Below, piece by piece: positions 1 to 10,564 of a stretch of 64,000 bases of DNA (position 1 is the stretch's first letter; every line of letters begins with the position of its first letter). The notes below the pieces were generated by a model. It did not search any database and was not told where the DNA came from. It was given only the letters and a program-made list of their open reading frames with translations. Source of the DNA: Diphasiastrum complanatum (Eukaryota; Streptophyta; Lycopodiopsida; Lycopodiales; Lycopodiaceae); contig CM055101.1 in assembly GCA_029204225.1 (NCBI GenBank), forward strand, positions 1,918,003 through 1,982,002, in the 5' to 3' direction. A program made the position numbers and the translations under genes.

Positions 1-1884
1 ATTTTTGTTGGTTATAGTGAAGTAAGCAAAGCATATAGGATTTATGTTCCTTCAATCAAGAAAGTGTTCACAAGTAGGGATGTCATTTTTGATGAAGGTA
101 ACATTCCAAAAGTTGTTTCAAGTGATGATGGTGTTGTTGCAACTAATGTGCTTGATGACAATGGAGTTGATGACACATTGGATGTGGATGTTGAAGAAGC
201 CTCTTCAAGTCAAATTCCAAGGAGAACTCCAAGGCATAAAGTGAAACCCTCAAGGCTCACTTATGATGGCAAAGGTAAGCAAGTGGTGGATGGATCCAAC
301 TATGCTTTCCTAACTTCTTTTGATGTACCTTCATGTGTAGATGAAGCAAGGCAAGAAGAGGAATGGATCCAAGCAATGGATCTTGAGTTTGAAGCACTTA
401 TGAAGAACAACACATGGAGATTGGTGGAGCTTCCAAAGGGCAAAAGTGCAATTGGATGCAAATGGATCTTCAAGGTAAAGACAAATCAAGATGGATCTAT
501 CAACAAGTTGAAGGCAAGGTTGGTGGCTAAAGGTTATGCTCAAGAGCATGGCATTGACTATGAGGAAACCTTTGCACCCGTGGCAAAGATGGTGAGCATA
601 AGAGTAATCATTTCCCTTGCAACTCTTTATGGATGGGATCTTTGGCAATTAGACATTTCTAATGCTTTCTTGAATGGTGATCTTGAAGAGGAAGTCTACA
701 TGGAGCAACCCGAGAGCTATGTTTCTCATAGCAAGCCTAATCATGTGTGTTTTCTACAAAAAAGTTTGTATGGTCTTAAGCAAGCACCAAGGAGTTGGTA
801 TGCTAGGCTTAACTCTTTTCTACTTTCTCAAAACTTCACTATGAGTGAGTATGATCATTCACTTTACTTTAGAATTAGTGCTAATGATGTTACAATCCTT
901 CTAATTTATGTGGATGACATTATTTTAAGTGGAGGGAACAAGGAAGATATAGAAGATATCAAGAAAGCACTAAAAAAGGAATTTGAAGTGCATGATCTTG
1001 GTCTTTTGAGCTATATCTTAGGAATAGAAGTAATTAGAACTTCTCAAATCACTTTTATTTCACAAGAGAAGTATGCTATTTCTATTCTCAATAGATTTCA
1101 TATGGTAGATGCAAATCCTATTGATACACCTATGGAATCACATGTAAAGCTAACTATAAGAGGTAATGAAAGATCCTTCGAGGACATTACTCTCTATAGG
1201 AAGCTAATAGGTTCTCTTATATATCTAACCATCACAAGACCTGATTTATCTTATTGTGTTGGTAGATTAAGCCAATTCATGCAAGATCCTAGCATAGAAC
1301 ATTGGAAACTAGGAAAGAGGATCTTGAGATACATCTCGGGAACAAAAGATTTTGGCATTGTTTATAGAGGCTCATCACCTAACTTATTTGGTTTTTCAGA
1401 TTCAGATTTTGCAGGAGACCTTATGGATAGAAAATCCATAAATGCACATGCTATTTTCATAGGTGATGGAGCTATCTCATGGATGTCGAAGAAACAAGCA
1501 ACTATATCACTTTCTTCTAGTGAGGCCGAGTACAAAGCTTTGACATCATGCACAAAGGAGATGGTGTGGATCAAGAGGATGATTATGGAACTTCATTTGC
1601 TGGATTTTTCAGAGAGTCCAATCATCTTTTGTGACAACCTTTCAGCCCAAAGTCTAGCAAGCAATCCGGTTTTCCATGCAAGGAGCAAACATATCGAGGT
1701 GGCTTACCATTTTGTGAGAGAACAAGTGTTGGCAAAAGAGATCAAGCTTGAACATGTCCCATCAAAGGAATGTGTGGCTGATATCTTTACCAAAGCATTG
1801 GGAAAGGACTTATTTTTCAAGCATAGAACAAGTCTTGGTGTACTTTCTAAATCTATGCTAAAACTAGTTGAAGAGGGAGTGTGA
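1..1884 (+). CDS. Ty1/copia polyprotein, 3' part (IN tail, RT, RNase H), 5' end outside the window
   Basis: The frame is open from base 1 to the stop at 1882-1884, so the polyprotein is cut only by the window edge. It starts in the tail after the integrase core, then enters reverse transcriptase: RLVAKGYAQ, LDISNAFLNGDLEEEVY, and the catalytic YVDDIILSG near 900-935. RNase H follows, with SDSDFAGD, SLSSSEAEYKAL, HARSKHIEV and VADIFTKAL. This order (integrase before RT) defines Ty1/copia. The roughly 620 residues contain no stop or frameshift, unlike nearly every other element here, so this copy is probably the youngest. The product would copy element RNA into cDNA in cytoplasmic particles. 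The stop codon overlaps the first bases of the 3' LTR. Confidence 0.93.
   Translation: MFVGYSEVSKAYRIYVPSIKKVFTSRDVIFDEGNIPKVVSSDDGVVATNVLDDNGVDDTLDVDVEEASSSQIPRRTPRHKVKPSRLTYDGKGKQVVDGSNYAFLTSFDVPSCVDEARQEEEWIQAMDLEFEALMKNNTWRLVELPKGKSAIGCKWIFKVKTNQDGSINKLKARLVAKGYAQEHGIDYEETFAPVAKMVSIRVIISLATLYGWDLWQLDISNAFLNGDLEEEVYMEQPESYVSHSKPNHVCFLQKSLYGLKQAPRSWYARLNSFLLSQNFTMSEYDHSLYFRISANDVTILLIYVDDIILSGGNKEDIEDIKKALKKEFEVHDLGLLSYILGIEVIRTSQITFISQEKYAISILNRFHMVDANPIDTPMESHVKLTIRGNERSFEDITLYRKLIGSLIYLTITRPDLSYCVGRLSQFMQDPSIEHWKLGKRILRYISGTKDFGIVYRGSSPNLFGFSDSDFAGDLMDRKSINAHAIFIGDGAISWMSKKQATISLSSSEAEYKALTSCTKEMVWIKRMIMELHLLDFSESPIIFCDNLSAQSLASNPVFHARSKHIEVAYHFVREQVLAKEIKLEHVPSKECVADIFTKALGKDLFFKHRTSLGVLSKSMLKLVEEGV
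1870..1881 (+). other. Polypurine tract of the first copia element
   Basis: The purine-rich GAAGAGGGAGTG lies directly before the TG that opens the 3' LTR. It is where plus-strand DNA synthesis would be primed. It also encodes the last residues of the polyprotein. Confidence 0.75.
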
Positions 1885-2400
1885 AAAATTGTCAACTAGT
1901 AGTATTTTCCTAACTTGAGATTTTGTAGGCCTATGGCCAAATAAAAGTTAGAGATAGGTTCATACATGTATGTAGAGGCCCAAAGTATGTGTACACTACT
2001 TTTGAGGTCACATTAATTAGAGGAGGTCGAGTGTGGAGCTCTTCTATTGGCTCATAATTTGGTGCATTCCTATTTGACCAAATTTCTAGGTATATGGGTG
2101 AATCCTATTGGACCCCAATTTTAGCCTATCATAAGACAAGTGGCCAAGAGGCACTATGGCTGCTATAAATAGCCATCTCCACGAGTATGTACACATCTCA
2201 TTTTCATTCTATTGAATGAATGTTATGCTCTTTGAAGGTCCATCTTCTTCTCTCTCACTTTTTTGTTCATATCTTGCATTCTAGCCACTAGAATTGTGAT
2301 TTCTTTGTTGCTATGGCTTCACACGTGTGAAATGCAGGTTGTAGGCTCTGAAGTACGGACAGGGACAGCAAGTTTCTGTTTGTGGAAGCTTATGATCAGA
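1882..2400 (+). mobile_element. 3' LTR of the first copia element (3' edge uncertain)
   Basis: The LTR begins TGAAAAATTG right after the polypurine tract. It carries a TATA-like CTATAAATAG near 2163-2172, pyrimidine-rich stretches near 2245-2265, and the 12-bp palindrome TCACACGTGTGA at 2319-2330. The 5' LTR is outside the window, so the 3' boundary could not be set by comparison and is approximate. About 240 bp of unassigned sequence follows before the CACTA remnant. Confidence 0.65.
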
Positions 2401-2642
2401 TTTTGATGTTTAGTTGATGTTTAGTATGCTTAACATCACAATTTCTATCATTTTTTCAATCTAGATGTGCATAACTTCCATGGCCAAGATCTTTATGAAA
2501 CTTTAGCATCTTTTGGATCTGAGTTTTTCACACTATATGGGCTTTTGGTTTCCACTTTCGTGTTGAAAGGATTGATAACAAGAGACGCACACACAATTGT
2601 GGTGTAATAGCATCTTCCCAACAAGAAAATCAAAGCAGTGCA

Positions 2643-3194
2643 TGAGATCGGAATCCCATCTCAGGAGACATAGAATATGTAGGATCTATACAAATAATTT
2701 ATGATGTGTTATTTGGTCAAAGTGGACACTATTTTTTATTTGATGTGAAATGGTTCAAGGTAGTTTGTAGAGGGCCAAATGCAACCGTAAAATCAGATCC
2801 AAGTGGATTTTTTGCGATTGATTCATCAAAAACATTGAGCATGGAGTCCTTTGACACATTGGTGTTGCCTCGTCACTGTGAGCAGGTGCACATGCTATGC
2901 TATCATGTTTTTCATTTTATTGCAAGTGACTAGTATTTGAGTTTTTGATATGTTCTAAAATAGTGATTTTTGCAGGTGTTTTTTCAACTAGATCGACTAA
3001 ACAAGATATGGTGGTTTGTAGCTCAAGTTGAACCACGTTCACGACAAGTATTTGAGGGCGCAAATGTTGAGAATGAAATGGAAAACCTTCATTTTAAGTA
3101 TGAGATTGAGCTACCTAGAGATGAAGTAAATCGTCAAACTATACTTGAAGCACCCACTTCCATAGATGTTGAGAATAGAAATTCTAATAGCTAG
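2643..3194 (+). pseudogene. CACTA transposon remnant with DUF4216-like domain, two exons
   Basis: The frame reads RNPISGDIEYVG, LFDVKWFK and a segment ending EQ at 2885. It resumes at 2976 with VFFQLDRLNKIWWFVAQVEPR. That is the pattern of DUF4216, found beside the transposase domains of plant CACTA (En/Spm) elements. A phase-0 intron is visible from the GT at 2886 to the TTTTGCAG ending at 2975, and both exons share one frame across it. The C-terminus becomes acidic and stops at 3192-3194. No TNP2-type transposase core, zinc finger or CACTA terminus is visible, so this is a fragment. DUF4216 itself has no known activity. Confidence 0.62.
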
Positions 3195-6100
3195 GATGAT
3201 GAAATAATTTTTGAAAGTAAGAGTGATGATGAAAATCATCTAAGAGGAGACTCCAGTCAACTACAACAAGATCGAAACAAATTTAGTTAAAATTTGTTCC
3301 ATCTTTAGACCAATCACATGTTCAACATGTTTTTAACTACGTGTTGCACACGCCGATCCATTCATGAGCATGACCAGTTACCAGTACCAACATCTCCACC
3401 AACCGATTTTTGGGGGGAGAGAGAGTGGATCTGCTTGGATCCATTGGAGCAGCCACATAGCAACAACACCTAGCAAGATCGACAGCCAAGTCACAAGTAG
3501 ACAAGGCTAAAGAAGACAGATGGGTAATCCAAAGAGACTCAATCAGAAGAAGTACCTCATTCATGACAAAGATCTTCAGAAAGGGAAATACAAGCATTGG
3601 AAAATCAGTCTCCTTCTTCACCCAACCTCTTGCCATACTTCTGTGCCCATTCTCATGTCTATCGTCCACACCATCTACCGTTGTCACCAACACCCTTCCT
3701 TCCATCTGTTTGTTTATCATCAGTAGACTGTTCTTCTGAGAAATTCCCAGTTTTGATAGTCTTACCGAAGCGGCCAAAAGATCATTACAAATGTCTTGCA
3801 AAGACTAACCACCACCTACAATGGTTGATCATCCAAAAGAAGACCTAAGAAGTAGGCAAAGCAGCTAGAAGAAATAAAGAGAAAGATTCAAGAAGCTGAG
3901 GAGGAAAGGACAAAACTTAAGCAATAGTTGAGTCAGATCAGTCTTGATCAAAAGAAACTCTCTAGAGCAATGATAGTTGAATCCTCTCTTATAAAGCCCA
4001 AAGAGATCCAAAAGTAACAGATCAAAAGAAAGAGATGCAGAAAAAAATGAAAGATGAAGACACCTATGAACCTGCAAATAAAGCAAGCTCCTCACCCAGC
4101 AAGTGGTGGTCAAAGCTCGACATTGCAAGGGTCCAAGGCTGCAACTGTAGAACTATCAGTTCCTTCACCCTTCCACTAAGCCTTCATCATGTTTCCTTAT
4201 CGTTATCAAACCGTCCATCCAAATTTGTTCCTACCACCAATTTCTTGATGATGAGTCCATCCCCTTGAGACTGATAACCAAAGTTTGTGCAACCTACTAG
4301 ATCGAAGAGTTTTCTTAAGACTGGAACTTCGACTAAGAGAAGAACCACGGAAATATCTAGAAGAAAATGGAGGATACAGACCTCCCAGAAGATAGAATTT
4401 GCCAAGAAACCAAAGATGAAACCGTCAATGGCAGATACAAGTGACAAAACAAGGAGACACATGGAAAGCACTAGAGCATGCAAGTTGTGAAGCTGCTGAG
4501 AGCTCTCCAATTTTGAGAATGTCAACCAATTGCAGCAATAAGACATTCTGGTTAAACTACGACAATTCATGAAAAAAACAGTTTTTGTGATAAAGACTGG
4601 CGACAATAAGCACTTAGTTTTATGAAAGTGAACAAGGATCTATGCTTTTCCAAGTGACGATCGAAGATGCCAATGCAAAGCGAAGTGACATCATCCAATA
4701 TGAGCTGTAGTGGGTCCTGCAACACATTAGAGGTGGGATGATGTTGACTAATTCTGACGAATCCCCAAGATACTCGGACAGAGTAACTCAAGAGCACCTC
4801 TCACCTTAGACCGAGGAGGTCTCTAAGAAGACGAGACTAGTGAAGATTGAGAGCCGAGTATGAGAGTCGAGAAATACTAGCTAGGAAATACATGCAAGAA
4901 CTGTGTAAGTCTCTTGGTGAATCCCGGAAGATGGAATGACCATGTAGGAACTAGTATTTATAGGCAAATGTAATAAATGCAAGTAGACCTCTCTTAAAGA
5001 AAGTAGAGTGAGACACCTTTTGATGGTGACCTCTAGTGGAGAGCATTCTTTCACTTGTAATTTGTGAAATGTGGAAATTTCACTAGGATGCCGCCTAATA
5101 AGCCTTCTTGCTTATTTAAGAAACTCCCTCGTCATGTAGAGGAGCTTTTTGAGAATTGTATCAACTCCATGCTGAAATGAGGAGAGCCTCCATGAGTTAG
5201 ATGCATCCATTGTAGAGTGGAATAGATTTCTTGTTTTCTTGTGGATTAATGTAGGAATCAGCATTCAGGTAAACTAAATAGGCTAGATCTGTGGTGTAAA
5301 TCTTGCATATCCTCTAACATTCCAGTTCTTGATGTTCTTGTGATGTCCAATAAACAAAAGATTGGTTGGTATCTTGATTCTTGGACTTCTAACATGCTGT
5401 AGATTAGTTTTGTTTCTTATTTTGTCAATTTATGCAAGTGTAGCTAAGTGTTAGTAAAATACAGGCTCTGATTCAGTCCGTTTTAAGTGTAGGTAGCTGT
5501 AGACACGACTGAACGTTCATTTGGGCTGCATGTTGATCTTTGAATCACCGTTCTTGGCTTGCATCCCTGTTAGAATGTAAGTGCAAACTAGCATGCAATT
5601 CAACCTATTTTGCATCTAATTGGCAAGAGCTTTCGCACATCACAATAAAACTAGAAATAATTGATCTTCACATCCTGTCACACACGTGGAAAGTATATTA
5701 CTTTGTTCAGATTCAGATCTATTCATTAGACACAAAAAATATCACATTCATCATTCATCAATTCCTCATTAAAGAGCAAACTTGCCAAAATCACCATCTC
5801 TTGATAATCTCTCAAAGTATGTACAAAATGAGCCATCAATCCATATGAAATGATCTCGGATATGAGATTAGGTAGAGTTCCATTAGGGGTAGACTCTAAA
5901 CCCCTGGCTATCAAAGGCTTAGATCATGCATAATTACCCTCTTGGTAGCTCGAGTCAACTCTCTTACAAAAGTAGGTGGCCGACCTCATAAAAAATCTCA
6001 AATCTAGGAACGTCATGATATAATTCACTTTAGAAAAGTATGAGTGGGTTCTTAGGTAGCCAACCCGTGAGTTTTTCTTTTGATGACTGTTTGAAGACCG

Positions 6101-6570
6101 TTCTATGCATAATTTTATTAATGCTAAGTTGGTGCAGAAGTTGCAGTTGGCAACTGCACCAAGTGACCACAATGGTGGGGAGCAGCAGGTCTAGTAGCTC
6201 TTTGTCCCCCACGTGCCGTTGAAGATTTAGGGCTATGTAGATAATTTATCTTTTCATGTTATGAATTTTTCTAAGGTAATTTTAATTCTATGTAAAGAGT
6301 GGTTTTATGCTAGGAATGAGTCCTTAAAAAAAATTATGTTTCTCATAGTATCTCTTTCTTGCATAGTGACTCATTGGTTTGTATTAAAGGTGATGAGCCT
6401 GATCTACCTTTTGTAACTGCTCATAAGGCTAATCAATGTAGTTTGGATTTTGAGTATTAGTCATATTTATGTCATCTGGAAGATGAATCGATGTTTCATC
6501 TTTTTCTAAAGAATTGTCTTTTTTAGATGTTAATCTATAATCTTCGCCTGAGGGCAGAATCTTTAAGAGA
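3195..6570. other. Unassigned 3.4-kb stretch, no gene recognised
   Basis: Only short, stop-rich frames occur. A lysine-rich stretch near 3860-4480 (+) looks faintly like retroelement gag debris but has no zinc knuckle or other diagnostic motif. A minus-strand piece near 5726-5914 (FVHTLRDYQEMVILASLL) is weakly reminiscent of a copia gag. Neither is firm enough to call. The stretch may be old element sequence. Confidence 0.3.
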
Positions 6571-6574
6571 ATTA

Positions 6575-6961
6575 GGAAGGAATATACTAATATATTCTTT
6601 GAGCAGTTGCCTAAGGGTCTTTTCCCCTCACGGGGAGTAGACCATCATATAGATCTTCTTCCCGATAGCTCTCCTGTATCGTTTTTGCCCTACAAGATGA
6701 GACGGAAGGAAGAAGACGAAGTTGCTAGTCAACTTAAAGAGTTATTACGTAAGGGTCATATTATACCCAATAAGTCCTCTTTGGGAGCTCCTATTTTGTT
6801 AATCGGCAAGAAAGACAATGGTATTCATCTTTGTGTCGATTAGAAAAAGCTTAATAAAATGACTATTAAGAACCGTTATCCCTTACCTCAGATGGATGAC
6901 CTAATGGACCAATTGAATGGTGCTAAGTATTTCACCAAATTGGACCTTAGGTCAGGGTGTT
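6575..6961 (+). pseudogene. Ty3/gypsy reverse transcriptase N-terminal fragment
   Basis: The translation carries the start of gypsy RT: LPKGLFPSRGVDHHIDL, LLRKGHIIPNKSSLGAPILLI and KKDNGIHLCVD. An in-frame TAG at 6841-6843 lies where a tyrosine normally sits, followed by [16 protein letters not shown] and [12 protein letters not shown]. The fragment breaks off before the catalytic box. At about 6962 it switches abruptly to copia sequence. Confidence 0.85.
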
Positions 6962-7165
6962 TCCAAAGCGTGCCTCTAGTCGATGGACTACTCGACAACA
7001 AGTCAGACGAAGAAGTTGCTATTACTCAGCAATAACAAATCCAAGAACTAGATCATCAGCCGATGCCACTTCCTCCAAGAAGATCAAACCGAGTGCACAC
7101 ATAGCCCACGAGGTACATTCTTGAGTTTGCATGTCTTTTAATGCAAGAGTCGACTACTATCGAAA
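6962..7165 (+). pseudogene. copia family A IN-RT linker fragment
   Basis: This matches the segment near 25795-25985, the variable linker between copia integrase and RT that ends in a PPRRSNRV-like basic motif. It has in-frame stops and is joined directly to gypsy RT on the left and to minus-strand gypsy RT on the right. Family A is my label for one copia family found in about ten pieces in this window. Confidence 0.65.
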
Positions 7166-7640
7166 AGGCTTTTCTTTTATTACCCTTTTTAGTTTTTCTT
7201 TTGGCTTTCTTCACTCCCTTAAGAAAATTCGTTAGAGACAATGCAATCTAGGCATAGTCTTTAATGAATTTATGAAAAAACCCTGTGAAGCCCAAAAAAA
7301 TTTAACTTCCCTAATGGTTTTTAGGGCCAAGTACGAACTTTTTGGACCTTATCGTATCGATCTCTAGACCTCGATCGAAAACGATATGTCCCAAATACTT
7401 GAGCCTTGTTTGAATGAACTCACACTTAGAATCCTTAGCATAAAGCTTTGCTTGACTTAGATTATCTAAGATTGTATGCAAATGCGCCTCGTGCTCCTCA
7501 AGAGTCTTACTGTAAATCAATATGTCATCAAACAATACCACGAGAAACTTCCTTAGATATGGACGAAGAATATCGTTCATCATCTGTTGGAAGGTTGTCG
7601 GGGTATTAGTTAGACCAAGAGTAAAACTAAAAATTTGTAA
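7166..7640 (-). pseudogene. Ty3/gypsy RT C-terminal fragment
   Basis: Read on the minus strand, it gives [19 protein letters not shown], the catalytic region [11 protein letters not shown] (F-DD form), HLHTILDNL and LKYLGHIV, then FIKDYA and LTNFLK from the connection region. This is the second half of a gypsy RT. It is opposite in strand to the first half at 6575-6961. Stops and a frameshift make it non-functional. Positions 7387-7640 belong to the module repeated at 10565. Confidence 0.85.
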
Positions 7641-8362
7641 TAGCTAGAATGAAAACCAGTTTAGCCAAAGGCTCGAATTGTCATATCGGAAGCAGAGGCA
7701 TCGAAGGTTCGCATGGAACTTTGCCTTTGCCTTTGAAGTCATCGAACTGATCCTCGATAAAGACTGTATCCCTAATGAGTAAAATCTGCTAGGTATCAGA
7801 GTCGTATAGCTTGTAAGTATTGTCAGATGAAGTGTATCCGATAAGGATGGTCTTGAGACCTTGGAAGTTGAATTTCTTTCTCGTCTCCTTCGGGATCCGT
7901 GCATAGGCAATGCATCTGAACACACAAAGGTTCTTCATTGAAGCCTTATAACCTGTCCAGACCTCATGTGTGTTTTGCCTATGAGGGCCTTAGTCAAACA
8001 TATGTTTTGGACGTAAGTTGTAGTGGAGATAGTTTCAGCCCAGAAGCTCTTCGGCAAAGATTCATGTGTTAGCATACATTTGGCTGACTCGACCAGGGCA
8101 CGATTCTTTCTCTCAGCTAAGCCATTAGATTGAGGTGAATAAGGAGTGATAAATTGTTGTTCAATGCCTTGGCTCTGGCAGTACTCCTTGAATACGGTAG
8201 AGATGTACTCTCCACCATTGTTGAACCTCAGGCCGTTGATTTGTTTGCCAATTTCTTTCTCTGCATGCTTCTTGAAGATTCTAAAACAATTGAAACCTTT
8301 AGATTTCTTCTTGATAAAGTACACCAAACAATCCTCTAGCAACATGCTGATGGCTTGATTTA
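7387..8362 (-). repeat. 976-bp chimeric gypsy/copia module, copy 1
   Basis: This segment combines the end of a gypsy RT with copia family A integrase. It is repeated at 10565-11540 at a constant offset of 3178 bp, so no net insertion or deletion separates the copies. I counted about five base differences by eye. Confidence 0.88.
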
Positions 8363-8470
8363 AATGGTTTCATGAGCAGTTTATTGACTAGATAGTCTTG
8401 ACAAGTAGATAATTTGACTGGATAATCGAGATCAACAACAATAGATTGTTTAGACATTTGTTGTACAAAA
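7641..8470 (-). pseudogene. copia family A GAG-pre-integrase/integrase fragment
   Basis: On the minus strand, the end of the GAG-pre-integrase (SKQSIVVDLDYP) is followed by integrase: VYFIKKKSKGFNCFRIF, FNNGGEYIS, FITPYSPQSNGLAERKNR and SFWAETIS. The catalytic aspartate expected in DNGGEY is asparagine here; the downstream glutamate in AERKNR is kept. A frameshift leads into the linker region near 7900. Sequence at 8363-8470 continues the same copia and abuts a gypsy-type LTR. Confidence 0.82.
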
Positions 8471-9912
8471 GAATAATTCAGGTGATGTCGTGCTATACCA
8501 ACAGGTTTAATATAGATTTTGTAGTGAAAAACATCGTTCCCACAGAGGATAGCGTTAGAAAGTTATGTTTTTGGTGTAATTATGGCAGGTGGTTTCAAAT
8601 GTTATTCTGGTTGTCGACAGACATTAAAAAGTAACCAGTATTACTTATATTTGGAATGGGTAATGTTAACGAATTCAGAACAACAATCTGGCCTCTATCG
8701 AATTGAAGGAAGCGCGTTCTACAAATGAAATGTTATCAGAGTAGTACAGCAGACTACACTCTAGCTGACTAAGGTGTCAACAAAGAATCGGGAATTGTTC
8801 AATGTATTCACGACTGCGCAAACAATTAATTAATCGAATTCGTGAACTATTCGTTCCTAGACAATAGTCCTCAACAACTAAAGAGCACGAATGGTTTTAG
8901 AGCATGTTAGAAAATTATGTCAATGCCAATCAGGAAAAAAGATCAGAGACTCAATTCTTCAGACAGGGACTGTCATCTCATTTGTATACATACAACTTAA
9001 TTCAATGATCGTGCTAGACTGCACAAAGATAGTCATTATTCGAGTGTCGAAAAGAAAGTATTTGTGACAGACGAATAAGATAATTTTAAGACAATTCTTT
9101 AGAGCATGCTTTACGGAAACACAGCAAATGACTGTAATGCACTAGAGCGTCTGTCTGATCAGAGAGTAATTCATGAAATGTGTTAGAGATTGTTAGCAGG
9201 CTTAAGATCACTCACACTCAACAGTGCAGAGAACAGAGATAAGAGAGAATAACTCACAAAACTCTATTCACTTCTTCAATCTCTTACATAAGCATATCTC
9301 TCTCGATGATTGAGACTGAAGTTTGAGATCAATATATGTTCTACGGGGCAAACAAACACACCTCTTAAACAATAGGTGCGTCGCTCCCGTGAAAGGGTCT
9401 AGTTAAGAATTAAACTGAAAATACGTTCAACTATACCATAAGAGGTATACTTAACTACGAGTTAAAGTTACTTTAGTTTAACATGTCTTTTCATAACTAG
9501 TCGTTTCGTATGGACGGCCTAGTTAAGGGTTATCCAAGGCAATGTCTTTTCCTATTAAAGGTCTAGCCCTTAATTTATAAGGCAAGTACCTAGGAGATAT
9601 ATTCTCGAAAAATGACTTAGGCCTCTTCATAATTTATACTTAACCAGCTCATATCTTCATTTTCCAGTATATTATGCCATATTTATGTTGATATTCAATT
9701 TTTGACATTTGTGTGGCATCACATATCCCCTTCCTCAAATGTGAAACGTCCTCGTGAACATATCATCTTTATTTCAAGGATTACCCGAAAAACATTCTTG
9801 TTCGTCAGATTTTTGTTGAGGCGAAAAAAAATATTTCTTCATATGATTCGTCCTTTAGATATTTCTTCAGAGAATATGTGTCTTGTTGTTGCGTTGAGTA
9901 GGTTGATTTCGA
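8381..9912 (-). repeat. Inverted repeat with the right window edge, left copy (gypsy LTR nest)
   Basis: This stretch is the reverse complement of about 62434-64000, with scattered substitutions and small indels. It contains the end of copia family A, a 1.2-kb gypsy-type LTR, and the last codons of a gypsy pol (VSHLRKG-like) before the LTR. Both copies share the same LTR/copia junction, so a nested structure was duplicated rather than the LTR inserting twice. Confidence 0.85.
8482..9723 (-). mobile_element. Gypsy-type LTR (1.24 kb) inserted in copia family A
   Basis: On the minus strand it starts TGTGATGCC at 9723, right after a purine-rich GAGGAAGGGGATA, and reaches a CATCAC end near 8482. 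Those ends form short terminal inverted repeats. Upstream lies a short frame matching the usual C-terminus of Ty3/gypsy pol. The downstream flank is copia family A GAG-pre-integrase. The precise 3' end is provisional. Confidence 0.6.
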
Positions 9913-10100
9913 GAGAGAGATCAACTAGACGAAAGAGAAGAATTCATGAAAAAATCAGGCTCTATAACAAGACGAAACAAAACAAAACTTAAACGAGCTC
10001 TCAAATTGATTGACGCTTATAGCCAAGTAATCGCGAAGTGAAACAAAACGAAACACAAAGCAAGAACATTCGCGAATAAAATCGATTCATGTGGAATTCA
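9913..10100 (+). other. Short segment with GAAAC-type repeats
   Basis: This contains repeated CGAAACAAAAC-like units. The same motif family occurs in the LTR near 17225-17285, so this is probably a fragment of a related copia LTR or leader. No coding sequence is seen. Confidence 0.4.
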
Positions 10101-10564
10101 GATATGATTGCTGGTCACTGACAGGGTGTTGGCAATGTACCTATGCAGGTTCCTGATGGTAAAATCAAGAATATCCCTAATGTGCTTTATGTTCCTGGAC
10201 TCAAAAAGAGTTTGCTTTCTGTTGGAGTAATGGCAAATCAACATTTTAAGGTTGAATTTGTCAAGGATGGATTCCTTATGAAGGATATGAACCACAACCA
10301 TAAAGTGGTGGCGAAAGGTTATAAAGATAGTGACTGTGGCCTTTATAAATTGGATGCTACAAGACCAGGAGAATATGGTTTGGCTATCTCAACAGCATCT
10401 CAATCTGAGTTGTGGCACAGAAGACTTGGTCACTTGAACTATGGGAGCTTAAGATTGATGAAGCTGAAGATGGTAATAGGATTACCAGCATTACAGGATG
10501 ATCATCATGCCATATCTGAAGTATGTGTCATGGGAAAGCATCACAGGGAGACATTCGAGAAAAG
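10101..10564 (+). pseudogene. copia element B, GAG-pre-integrase part
   Basis: The frame reads NIPNVLYVPGLKKSLLSVG, then LWHRRLGHLNYGSL, the GAG-pre-integrase signature of Ty1/copia. It ends abruptly at 10564, before the zinc-binding cysteines and the integrase core, where the opposite-strand 976-bp module begins. The element resumes in RT at 11541. A remnant of the protease tail is visible at the 5' end with an in-frame stop. Confidence 0.85.

Noticed and set aside
5726-6222. A small host gene on either strand
   Set aside because: Frames are short and overlap each other on both strands with no recognisable domain.
7644-7925. Minus-strand frame starting MCSDALPMHG, repeated at 10822-11103
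   Set aside because: It is an out-of-frame reading of the copia integrase/linker region; the true frame matches VFGCITYAQIP-type text seen at 25555.
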